The notes beneath the pieces are model-generated. The model did not search any database, was not told where the DNA came from, and saw only the letters and a list, made by a program, of their open reading frames with translations. This document shows positions 1 to 6,478 of a DNA stretch of 7,461 nt, one piece after another. This DNA is from an uncultured Treponema sp. (GTDB taxonomy: Bacteria > Spirochaetota > Spirochaetia > Treponematales > Treponemataceae), in the NCBI GenBank assembly GCA_934699065.1, contig CAKUWD010000141.1:1-7461 (forward strand), in the 5' to 3' direction. A program made the translations under genes and the position numbers. The stretch's first letter is position 1. The number at the start of each line of letters is the position of its first letter.

Positions 1-3000
1 GATATGTATAGCCACATTGGTGATAGGGAAAAGGATTATAAAACTGCTTTTAACTATTATTTAGAAAATGCTGAGCAAGCTGATAGTGAGACTAAATGTA
101 ATTTAGGCATAATGTACAGAATGGGAAAAGGAGTCAAAAGAGATTATCAGAAAGCTCTTTACTGGTTTACCAAAGCCGCAGAAGAAGGTTACGAAAAAGC
201 TAAATTTCAAATTGGACACATGTATGAATATGGGGAAGGTGTTAAACAGAGTTATATAAAAGCCTTTGATTATTATTTAGAAACAGAGAACTATAGTGGG
301 CATATTAGAAATAATATTAATAGATATAAGTCTATTGCAGAAAATGGAGATAGTGAACTTCAGTACAAACTAGGATACATGTATGAAAATGGAATAAGTG
401 TGGGAAAAAATTCTAAAAGTGCAGTTTATTGGTATGAAAAAGCAGCAGAAAATGGAATAAGGAATGCAAATAATAGAATAGCCTGGCTTTATTATACAGG
501 AAAATTTGGTGTTGATGCTGTAGAAAAAGCTTTTGATTTATTGAAAAAACATGCAGAAGTTGGTGATGCAAGCATACAAGCTTTGCTTGCAAATATATAT
601 GATTTTGACGAATGTGATTATGAAAATGCAATAAAATGGTATGAGAAAGCTTCTGAAAAGGGGGATGGTAGTTCAACTCATAATCTTGCTATTTTGTATT
701 ATGATGGAAATGGTACAAAAAGGAATCCAGAAAAAGCATTCGAATTATTAAAGAAGGCAGCCGAACAAGGAAATGAAGAGTCTTTGGAGGTTCTTAAAAA
801 CTTAAAAGAAGAATACGAAAAATCTAAGAATAAAAACGAAGAGTCTAAGCCTGTTATAATTAATGAAGACGACGATTCTGATGAAGATGAAGACTGGGAC
901 GAAGATGAAGATTGGGAAGATGATGATGAATGGTATGAGGACACAGGTGAGGGAGAAGAGGAAACAATTGAGTCTGACAATATATTTGATGAATATGAAA
1001 AAATTGCAAATGAAGTAAAAGAAAAAAATAAACAAAAGGTAAAAACAACAGAAGACAAAGAAAAAGAAATTCTAGAAATCTTTATTAACGATATTTCAAA
1101 TCCTGAATTGCCTGAGGAAAGTTATTTTAATGCTTGTAAAGAGCCTGAATGGGCTTTTTATAAATTGGGCGAAATGTATTATTACGGTGATTATATTCAG
1201 CAGGATTATTATAAGGCATTCAGCTGTTATGCAAAAGCAACAGAATTGGGAAATCTTTATGCACGGAAAAAACTTTCCTTTATGTATTATTACGGCGAAG
1301 GAGTAGAAAAGAACTATGAGAAAGCAGTGAAATTATATGTTGATGATTGTTATAATTATGGTGTTTCAAGTAATAAGTTTTTATATAATTTTTTTGGTCC
1401 ACCGGTAGCAGGAGAGAATCAAAACCTGAAAAAAGCGGTTGAAGATAATGATGTAAAAGAACAGATAAAAATTGGAAAATACTTTTACGATAAAAATCGC
1501 TCTCAAGATTATGAAAAAGCTCTGGAATGGTATTTGAAGGCCGCTGAGCAGGGTGATGAAAGTGCAGATAAAATGATACGTTTTATATATTCCAAATTAG
1601 AAGATTATAATAATCTTTTGAAATGGTGTAAAAAAGGAATCGAACAAAATCAGGTTGATGCTAAATTTACTATGGGGTGGTTGTTTTTAAATGGTCATGA
1701 AGTCGAAAAAAACATATTAAAAACCAAAGAATGGTATGTAAAAGCCGCGGAAGATAATGATTCTTTTTCACAATATCGATTAGGTCGTTTATATTTTGAT
1801 GAAAATGAAATTGAAAATGATTATAAACAGGCCGCTTTCTGGATTGAAAAGGCAGCAGAAAATAAATATCAACCGGCTATAAATTTCTTGCCAATTATAA
1901 AGAATTATACAAATCCTGTTATGGCCGCAGCTAAAGACAATGATTTTAATCTTATTAAAGAATCTATTGAAAATGGAATCAACATTAATACTAAATATAA
2001 TTTAGATAGAACCCTTCTTATGGCTGCCGCTATTTATAATTCTCTTGAAGTTGTAAAATTGTTAATTGAAAATGGGGCAGATTTGGATACATCCGATTCG
2101 AATGGTAATTCAGCAATTTGTCATGCGGCTATGAATAATTCTTATGAAGTTGCTCAACTTTTATGCGAAGCTGGAGCAAAACTGGATATTGAAGTAACTC
2201 AAGAAAAACCAAAAGAATTATTTTACTATGAGCATTATAAAGAGGTTCCCCGAAAAACTCCGCTTATGTATGCTTGTATCTACAATTCAGCATCTATTGC
2301 AGAGTTGTTAATTCAAAAAGGAGTTGATTATAGTGCGAAAATTAATGTACAAGATAGAGATAATAGAGGAAGACTAGAATTTAACAAAATTACAACGTTT
2401 GAATTTGCCGTAAGAAACGATGCAATTGATGTTATAAAAATCTTTTTGAATAAGCGATTGGTTACTCCACAAGAAGTTTTATTATTTTCTGTTAAATATG
2501 ATAAACCAGAAATCGCAGGTCTGGCACTAGATTATGGTGCAAAAACAAGCGGTGTCTTTAATGAAGCAATTAAAACTAATTCAGTTTCTGTAGTAAAGAT
2601 TTTAATTGAACGGGGTGCATATTGTGGTAAATCAGCATTACGTAGTGCAATTGCGCAAAAACGTATATATATTGCTAAGCTTCTGATAGATGCAGGAGCT
2701 GACTCAAATGAAAATAAGACACATTGGAAAAAAGGAGATATCCAATTTGAGTTACACCCAAAAAATGAAGATACATTTAAGAGGTTATTTATCCTGACAG
2801 GTACAGCTAATAGATTATTTTATTTAAGAGATATAGATGAACCTGTTGAAATAGTCTGGAAGGCAAGAAATATCTCCATGAGTTCAAGTATAAAAGCCTG
2901 CATATTTTCTTCTACCTATTATAAGTACTATGTTTCAAAAGGCCTCTATAAAATAAAACTTGAAATTCCTGGTTGTGAAAAATATGATGATTATTCACTT

Positions 3001-3606
3001 GCCCAGGTTAATCAGGAATTAGAAAAGATTTACCAGGATATTCAGCAGCAAAAATATAATAATCTTGCAGAACAAATAAGTATTATTAAATCTCAAGTTA
3101 CATTGTCTGAACAAAGTAAAAAAAACTCAGATGAAAAAGAAGCTTCAAATATAACTGCTGAAGAACAATATGAAATGGGACTTGAGTTTTATGAAGAAAA
3201 AATCTATGAGAAAGCCTTAAAGCATTTTAATAATGCAGCAGAACAAGGCAATCCTAATGCTCAATTCAAACTTGGTTTATTATATTTTTGTGGTGATGGT
3301 GTAGCTCAAAATTTTGTTGAAGCAAAAAAATGGTTTGAAAAAGCTTATATGAATGATAATGGACCCGCAACTTATTTCTTAAGCTGTATGTATTATAATG
3401 GAGATGGAACAGATGTAGACAAAAATAAATCTCGCTGGTTGTTTGAAAAAGCAAGCGAAAAGTGTAAACAGCAGGAAATTATGGAGCTGGAAGATTTGTA
3501 TTACAAAAAGCGCAATGCCAATGTAATTACAGAAGGAAGCTCTGAAGAGCAAGGCAAAGAACCTGGCCAAAAGAAAAAGGTTATTATAATAAAAAAGAAG
3601 AAATGA
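1..3606 (+). CDS. Giant Sel1-like repeat / ankyrin repeat protein (5' end outside window)
   Basis: The reading frame is open through base 1 (GAT before the first ATG at 4), and the first residues (MYSHIGDREKDYKTAF) are the middle of a Sel1 repeat, so the true start is upstream. About 1,200 residues are visible. Residues 1-270 hold about six or seven Sel1-like repeats (patterns such as LGIMYRMGKGVKRDYQKALYWF and KAAEEG). Residues 287-320 are a highly acidic stretch (25 of 34 are D/E) followed by a charged linker. About six degenerate Sel1 repeats follow at 380-635, then about eight ankyrin repeats at 640-905 (VVKLLIENGADLD, IAKLLIDAGAD). A beta-rich segment I cannot assign spans roughly 908-1005. 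Two or three Sel1 repeats occupy 1050-1156, and the protein ends in a basic tail, KKKVIIIKKKK. Sel1 and ankyrin solenoids are known protein-binding scaffolds and no catalytic motif is visible, so a scaffold or adaptor role is inferred. Localisation cannot be judged because the N-terminus is missing. Confidence 0.9.
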   Translation, partial: DMYSHIGDREKDYKTAFNYYLENAEQADSETKCNLGIMYRMGKGVKRDYQKALYWFTKAAEEGYEKAKFQIGHMYEYGEGVKQSYIKAFDYYLETENYSGHIRNNINRYKSIAENGDSELQYKLGYMYENGISVGKNSKSAVYWYEKAAENGIRNANNRIAWLYYTGKFGVDAVEKAFDLLKKHAEVGDASIQALLANIYDFDECDYENAIKWYEKASEKGDGSSTHNLAILYYDGNGTKRNPEKAFELLKKAAEQGNEESLEVLKNLKEEYEKSKNKNEESKPVIINEDDDSDEDEDWDEDEDWEDDDEWYEDTGEGEEETIESDNIFDEYEKIANEVKEKNKQKVKTTEDKEKEILEIFINDISNPELPEESYFNACKEPEWAFYKLGEMYYYGDYIQQDYYKAFSCYAKATELGNLYARKKLSFMYYYGEGVEKNYEKAVKLYVDDCYNYGVSSNKFLYNFFGPPVAGENQNLKKAVEDNDVKEQIKIGKYFYDKNRSQDYEKALEWYLKAAEQGDESADKMIRFIYSKLEDYNNLLKWCKKGIEQNQVDAKFTMGWLFLNGHEVEKNILKTKEWYVKAAEDNDSFSQYRLGRLYFDENEIENDYKQAAFWIEKAAENKYQPAINFLPIIKNYTNPVMAAAKDNDFNLIKESIENGININTKYNLDRTLLMAAAIYNSLEVVKLLIENGADLDTSDSNGNSAICHAAMNNSYEVAQLLCEAGAKLDIEVTQEKPKELFYYEHYKEVPRKTPLMYACIYNSASIAELLIQKGVDYSAKINVQDRDNRGRLEFNKITTFEFAVRNDAIDVIKIFLNKRLVTPQEVLLFSVKYDKPEIAGLALDYGAKTSGVFNEAIKTNSVSVVKILIERGAYCGKSALRSAIAQKRIYIAKLLIDAGADSNENKTHWKKGDIQFELHPKNEDTFKRLFILTGTANRLFYLRDIDEPVEIVWKARNISMSSSIKACIFSSTYYKYYVSKGLYKIKLEIPGCEKYDDYSLAQVNQELEKIYQDIQQQKYNNLAEQISIIKSQVTLSEQSKKNSDEKEASNITAEEQYEMGLEFYEEKIYEKALKHFNNAAEQGNPNAQFKLGLLYFCGDGVAQNFVEAKKWFEKAYMNDNGPATYFLSCMYYNGDGTDVDKNKSRWLFEKASEKCKQQEIMELEDLYYKKRNANVITEGSSEEQGKEPGQKKKVIIIKKKK

Positions 3607-3637
3607 TAAAACGCAATTGTCATAAACTTTTAATGTC

Positions 3638-3642
3638 AGGAG
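3638..3642 (+). promoter_or_regulatory. Shine-Dalgarno of the nuclease-like gene
   Basis: AGGAG lies 7 nt before the ATG at 3650 and fixes that start. The 43-bp gap after the repeat-protein stop shows no convincing promoter: TTGTCA at 3617-3622 has no -10 at a usable distance. Co-transcription with the upstream gene is therefore likely. Confidence 0.7.
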
Positions 3643-3649
3643 TAAAATA

Positions 3650-4702
3650 ATGTCAACTTTAGCTTATTGGAATGAGATAGTTTCGGAATATAATGATAAT
3701 CTAAATTGCAAGGAAGAAATTGTACAGAAAACCTGGGAAGTATTATTTAAATTATGTTTTGGCTATTCAAAAGCAGAAATCGATTCACAGCGTTCTGTAA
3801 AAATGGGTGTTATGACTAAAAGAGCAGACATAGTTATAACTAATGGTGCAGAAGATTTATTTGTCGTAGAACTAAAGCGCCATGTTTTACACGAAGGTCA
3901 GGAACAGCTTTTCAGTTATTTAAATCAACTGAAAATAGATTTAGGAATACTGGTTTGCGATAAGTTGTATATTTATGATTACGATTATACTACAAAAGAA
4001 AATGCTTATTCAGTTCTTGAAATTCCTTTTGTTCAGGATAATCCGAATGGAAGCAAATTTGTCGAATTATTTTCAAAAGATAATTTTGATAAACAAAAAA
4101 TCAGGGATTTTATAAAAGAATGCAATGAAAATAAAGATATAGTTAATGAGATAAAAAATGAAATAACCTCTAATCTTGCTACAGAATTATTAAAAAAATA
4201 TTTTCGAGAAAAGTATACAGATATTGATATAGACAAAATTTTATCTGATTATAGTGTCGTTGTTTCATTGAAATCCACAGTGTATTCAACACCTACAACT
4301 GGTATTCCTGTATCGTCAGGTTATGTGCCGAGGACTTTTGCTACTAGTTTTGCGACAAAAGATGCAACTCAATTTATGGTTAATGGAATTCCTACAGGTG
4401 GAAAAGGACCGACTGTTTATACCGCTGTAAAGGACTATATTGATTCACATCCTGGTATTACAGTACAAGAATTAAAAATTGCTTTCCCTGATTACCTGGC
4501 GAAACCCGGCTTTGGAAAAATGATCCGAAGTGTAGAAGAAGTTACACCAAACGAATGGTCAGGCAGCAGATTTAATAAACATCCGATTACACTTTCTGAT
4601 GGAACAAGAATTACAGTTTCTACTCAATGGAAGCCTGATAATATGCACTCGTTCATTGAGGGCGCAAAAAGACTGGGGATTGAGGTTGCACCGATTTCAT
4701 AA
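3650..4702 (+). CDS. PD-(D/E)XK nuclease-like protein with HsdR N-terminal-type domain
   Basis: This is a 350-residue protein. Residues 20-110 match the core of the PD-(D/E)XK fold as found at the N-terminus of type I restriction subunit HsdR. A conserved-type acidic helix residue (E30 or nearby) comes first, then D60 in KRADIVI, then E74-x-K76 in FVVELKR, then Q86-x-x-x-Y90 in QLFSY, which is the QxxxY motif of RecB/HsdR-type nucleases. All catalytic positions look intact. Residues 130-205 are charged and helical. A Ser/Thr/Gly/Pro-rich linker follows at about 210-260. A compact C-terminal domain (about 261-350) contains HPGITVQELK and FNKHPITLSDGTRITVSTQW and is possibly winged-helix-like; I do not recognise it by name. 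There is no helicase or methyltransferase partner in view, so it is not a complete type I system. It could be a solitary defence or repair nuclease, or a non-catalytic relative that only binds DNA. Nuclease fold is fairly certain; biological role is unknown. Confidence 0.8.
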   Translation: MSTLAYWNEIVSEYNDNLNCKEEIVQKTWEVLFKLCFGYSKAEIDSQRSVKMGVMTKRADIVITNGAEDLFVVELKRHVLHEGQEQLFSYLNQLKIDLGILVCDKLYIYDYDYTTKENAYSVLEIPFVQDNPNGSKFVELFSKDNFDKQKIRDFIKECNENKDIVNEIKNEITSNLATELLKKYFREKYTDIDIDKILSDYSVVVSLKSTVYSTPTTGIPVSSGYVPRTFATSFATKDATQFMVNGIPTGGKGPTVYTAVKDYIDSHPGITVQELKIAFPDYLAKPGFGKMIRSVEEVTPNEWSGSRFNKHPITLSDGTRITVSTQWKPDNMHSFIEGAKRLGIEVAPIS

Positions 4703-4738
4703 TTGTTGAACATTGTTTTGCTAAAAAAAATAAATTAT

Positions 4739-4767
4739 TTGACGATACAACATAAATGTTGTATATT
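4739..4767 (+). promoter_or_regulatory. Sigma70-type promoter of hicAB
   Basis: The -35 box TTGACG (4739-4744) and -10 box TATATT (4762-4767) are separated by exactly 17 bp. This is close to consensus and directly upstream of the toxin gene. The expected transcription start is near 4774, only a few bases before the chosen hicA ATG. The ATG at 4756 lies inside this promoter and cannot be the usual start if the promoter is right. Confidence 0.75.
4745..4764 (+). promoter_or_regulatory. Palindromic operator inside the hicAB promoter
   Basis: A perfect inverted repeat, arms ATACAACAT and ATGTTGTAT with a central AA, fills the spacer and overlaps the first three bases of the -10 box. A repressor bound here would exclude RNA polymerase. 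HicB carries a C-terminal helix-turn-helix, and HicB/HicAB autorepression is known for this family, so HicB is the obvious candidate ligand. Binding itself is inferred. Confidence 0.75.
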
Positions 4768-4779
4768 TGTTATATGTGT

Positions 4780-4995
4780 ATGACGGCAAAACAGGTAATG
4801 AAGATTCTAAAAAAGAATGGTTGGAAACTTGACCGCATCGAAAGTTCACATCACATCTTTAAAAAAGAAGGTTATACCCGTTCTGTTCCTGTACCTTATC
4901 ATAAAGGAAAAGATGATGATTTGGGCTTCTTCGCAAAAGAAATTTTGAAAGAAGCAAATATAGATCCTAAGACTTTGAAGGAGGTAAGAAAATGA
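4780..4995 (+). CDS. hicA: HicA family toxin (mRNA interferase)
   Basis: This 71-residue protein matches HicA/YcfA toxins in length and order of motifs: an N-terminal helix (MTAKQVMKILKKNGWKL), the catalytic-type histidine in SSHHIF (H24, the position known to be essential in this family), then the strand and loop VPVPYH, and a C-terminal helix ending in an ILKEANID-type segment. HicA folds like a small double-stranded RNA-binding domain and cleaves mRNA. The family motif is usually GSHH; here the Gly is Ser (S22). I chose the ATG at 4780 because it gives the standard HicA N-terminus. Earlier in-frame ATGs at 4756 and 4774 fall in or right at the end of the promoter. No Shine-Dalgarno precedes it, and the predicted leader is about 0-6 nt. 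The stop overlaps the hicB start (ATGA). Confidence 0.88.
   Translation: MTAKQVMKILKKNGWKLDRIESSHHIFKKEGYTRSVPVPYHKGKDDDLGFFAKEILKEANIDPKTLKEVRK
4978..4985 (+). promoter_or_regulatory. Strong Shine-Dalgarno of hicB inside the hicA 3' end
   Basis: AAGGAGGT, a near-complete anti-SD match, lies 6 nt before the hicB ATG and is embedded in the last codons of hicA. The contrast with hicA, which has none, predicts much better translation of antitoxin than toxin from the shared mRNA. Confidence 0.85.
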
Positions 4996-5390
4996 CATAT
5001 AACTGCAATATAACTCAGGAAGAAGGAAAATTTTTTGTAAAATATCCAGATATACCAAATGCAATTACTTTAGGTTTTACACAAGAAGAAGCACTTTATA
5101 TGGCTGAAGATGTTTTAAACGGAATTCTTGCCTCTCATCTTGATAACGGGTATCCAATTGCAGAACCTAAATTTACAGGTGGTTATCCAATTGAAGTATC
5201 ACCGAAGGTCGCATTTGCAATTGAACTTCGTAAGGCACGTGCAAATCAAACTCAAAAAGAAGTTGCAGCTAAAGCTGGTATGACTTATCAGCAGTATCAG
5301 CGTTTGGAAAATCCTCATAAAACAAATCCAACTCTTGAGACTCTGTATAAGCTGCAAAAGGTTTTTAACAGACCATTTTTAGCATTATAG
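4992..5390 (+). CDS. hicB: HicB family antitoxin with helix-turn-helix DNA-binding domain
   Basis: This 132-residue protein has two domains. Residues 1-65 are the HicB partial RNase H-like fold (YNCNITQEEGKFFVKYPDIP, then GFTQEEALYMAEDVL), which binds and masks HicA in known systems. Residues 72-132 are an Xre/Cro-type helix-turn-helix: helix 2 is around Q88-A95 (QKEVAAKA), the turn is GMT, and the recognition helix is around Y99-E106 (YQQYQRLE). The DNA-binding domain explains the palindrome in the hicAB promoter. The start codon overlaps the hicA stop by ATGA, which fits translational coupling, and a strong Shine-Dalgarno precedes it. The gene ends 2 bp from the convergent WYL gene with no terminator hairpin between them. 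Confidence 0.9.
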   Translation: MTYNCNITQEEGKFFVKYPDIPNAITLGFTQEEALYMAEDVLNGILASHLDNGYPIAEPKFTGGYPIEVSPKVAFAIELRKARANQTQKEVAAKAGMTYQQYQRLENPHKTNPTLETLYKLQKVFNRPFLAL

Positions 5391-5392
5391 TC

Positions 5393-6409
5393 TTATAGTT
5401 TATTTATATTCTCCCGTCTTTTCATCCAGTCATCAACCAGTTCCTTTGGCTCAAGCGGGTAGGCTTCGTCGGCCCATTGCCAGGTCCAGCGTTGGATGGA
5501 GTAGAGTTGGTTGCTGCGGAAACTTAGGATGATGCCGGTTCCGTCGGGACCGGGATTTTTTTTGTCGGGAGTGATGGTTTGATTTTCACCCCAGACCCGG
5601 TTTTGTGAAATGCGTGCTGCGTAGCCATGCAGGTGGATTTTAAAATTCAGATAATTATCATGGCACATACAGCCAAACGAGCCCATCGTCATTTTGCGGA
5701 AATCATAATCTTTTGGCAGTGTGAAAACTTCTTTTGTGAGTTTGATGTTTTTCATTTCGTTTAGGGAGTAGCGGCGGCGACCTTTTTTTACTACATCAAG
5801 GCCGTGCAGATTCCAGTTACCGTTATCGTAAATCAGCTGCCAGGGCTGAACGCGACGGTTTGAAGGCTTTTTGTCTGTAAGGGATTGATAATCAAAAGTC
5901 ATAACCAGATTTTTTTGTAGGGCCTGGTCAATAAGACGCCAGGTTTCTGCCGGAATATTTTTGTTAGGAGCACCTACAAAGATGATGCGGTCGTTTTCCG
6001 GTTTTTTATTTATTTTAATATTCTCAATTGAAAAATCATGGTTTTCTGTTGCCAGTGATTCAAATACTTCCTGAGCTTCCTTGTAGAGGGGATTTCCTTT
6101 TACCATGTCCATAAGTGTTTTGATTAGCTTTGCGGCCTTTGCGGCATTTTCATCGGTGTAAAAGCGTGGCAGGCGGTATCCGGGGTCTGTATAAAAGTAT
6201 CCGCTGGTTTCAAAATCTGTATCAATTGGAGCGCCGTATTTTTCTTCTAATTCTTCTATGTCGCGGAAGAAAGATGTACGGCTTGTTTTGATATCATATT
6301 TCTCGTTCATCTCAGAAATCATTTGATTCCATTTTAGTTTTCGGCCAGAAGCGATTATTTCGTCTATCGCCTGATATCTTTTTGCTTTTTCAGTAAAGTC
6401 AACTGCCAT
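5393..6409 (-). CDS. WYL-domain transcriptional regulator
   Basis: This is a 338-residue protein of standard WYL-regulator length. Residues 4-80 form an N-terminal winged helix-turn-helix (YQAIDEIIASGRKLKW; TSRTSFFRDIEELEEKYGAP, typical of this family). Residues 165-225 are the WYL domain: VMTFDYQS, then RRVQPWQLIYDNGNWNLHGLD and RRRYSLNEMKNI. The signature triplet reads W199-N200-L201 instead of WYL. Residues 255-325 match the C-terminal WCX extension. Family members are ligand-responsive repressors or activators, often in defence and stress loci; the ligand here is unknown. The chosen start at 6409 has an AAGGTG Shine-Dalgarno; an upstream in-frame ATG at 6445 would add 12 residues (MLYYYEFIRCKK) with no family resemblance. 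The part encoding the C-terminal half (about 5440-5860) looks richer in G+C than the flanking hicAB genes. It is divergent from the AAA gene. Confidence 0.88.
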   Translation of the reverse strand: MAVDFTEKAKRYQAIDEIIASGRKLKWNQMISEMNEKYDIKTSRTSFFRDIEELEEKYGAPIDTDFETSGYFYTDPGYRLPRFYTDENAAKAAKLIKTLMDMVKGNPLYKEAQEVFESLATENHDFSIENIKINKKPENDRIIFVGAPNKNIPAETWRLIDQALQKNLVMTFDYQSLTDKKPSNRRVQPWQLIYDNGNWNLHGLDVVKKGRRRYSLNEMKNIKLTKEVFTLPKDYDFRKMTMGSFGCMCHDNYLNFKIHLHGYAARISQNRVWGENQTITPDKKNPGPDGTGIILSFRSNQLYSIQRWTWQWADEAYPLEPKELVDDWMKRRENINKL

Positions 6410-6416
6410 TTTTTTG

Positions 6417-6422
6417 CACCTT
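6417..6422 (-). promoter_or_regulatory. Shine-Dalgarno deciding the WYL gene start
   Basis: Read on the minus strand, AAGGTG lies 7 nt before the ATG at 6409. It supports that start over the ATG at 6445, which has only a weak GGGA-like match upstream. Confidence 0.65.
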
Positions 6423-6446
6423 ATAAATTCATAATAATATAACATT

Positions 6447-6465
6447 ATTCCCGTGTATTGGGAAT
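6447..6465. promoter_or_regulatory. Dyad ATTCCC-N7-GGGAAT, candidate operator of the WYL/AAA pair
   Basis: A 6-bp inverted repeat with a 7-bp spacer lies in the divergent intergenic region. It falls between the expected -35 position and the -10 box of the AAA gene, and at about +8 to +26 of the predicted WYL transcript, so one bound protein could repress both. The WYL regulator is the natural candidate ligand by position. In RNA it could also form a hairpin in the WYL leader. Confidence 0.5.
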
Positions 6466-6468
6466 GTG

Positions 6469-6474
6469 TATAAT
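6469..6474 (+). promoter_or_regulatory. -10 box of the AAA ATPase gene
   Basis: TATAAT is a perfect -10 box. The predicted transcript start near 6481 would give a leader of about 50 nt before the ATG at 6530. No good -35 is found at 16-18 bp upstream (TTATTC or TATTCC around 6445-6451), and that region is occupied by the dyad. Confidence 0.5.
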
Positions 6475-6478
6475 TTAT

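Noticed and set aside
413..1048. Other minus-strand open frames rich in His, Phe and Leu
   Set aside because: They are antisense to A-rich Sel1 codons; composition is what reverse-complemented GAA/AAA/TAT codons give.
699..1058. Minus-strand open frame rich in serine
   Set aside because: It is the complement of the GAx-rich acidic tract of the repeat protein; low complexity, no start signal, no family resemblance.
1..3606. CRISPR-like or tandem DNA repeats in the large gene
   Set aside because: The repetition is at protein level (Sel1 and ankyrin units of about 33-38 residues); the DNA copies are divergent and lack regular spacers.
4703..4738. Rho-independent terminator between the nuclease gene and hicA
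   Set aside because: An A-run is present, but I see no stable G+C stem followed by a T-run on the plus strand.
4756..4779. Extended HicA start adding MLYICYMC
   Set aside because: The ATG at 4756 lies within the promoter spacer and operator, the added residues do not fit the HicA family, and there is no ribosome binding site.
3650..5390. Complete type I restriction-modification system
   Set aside because: Only an HsdR-like nuclease domain is present; there is no helicase, methyltransferase or specificity subunit.
6410..6445. Extended WYL start adding 12 residues
   Set aside because: The ATG at 6409 has a good Shine-Dalgarno and gives the usual N-terminus; the extension looks like translated leader.
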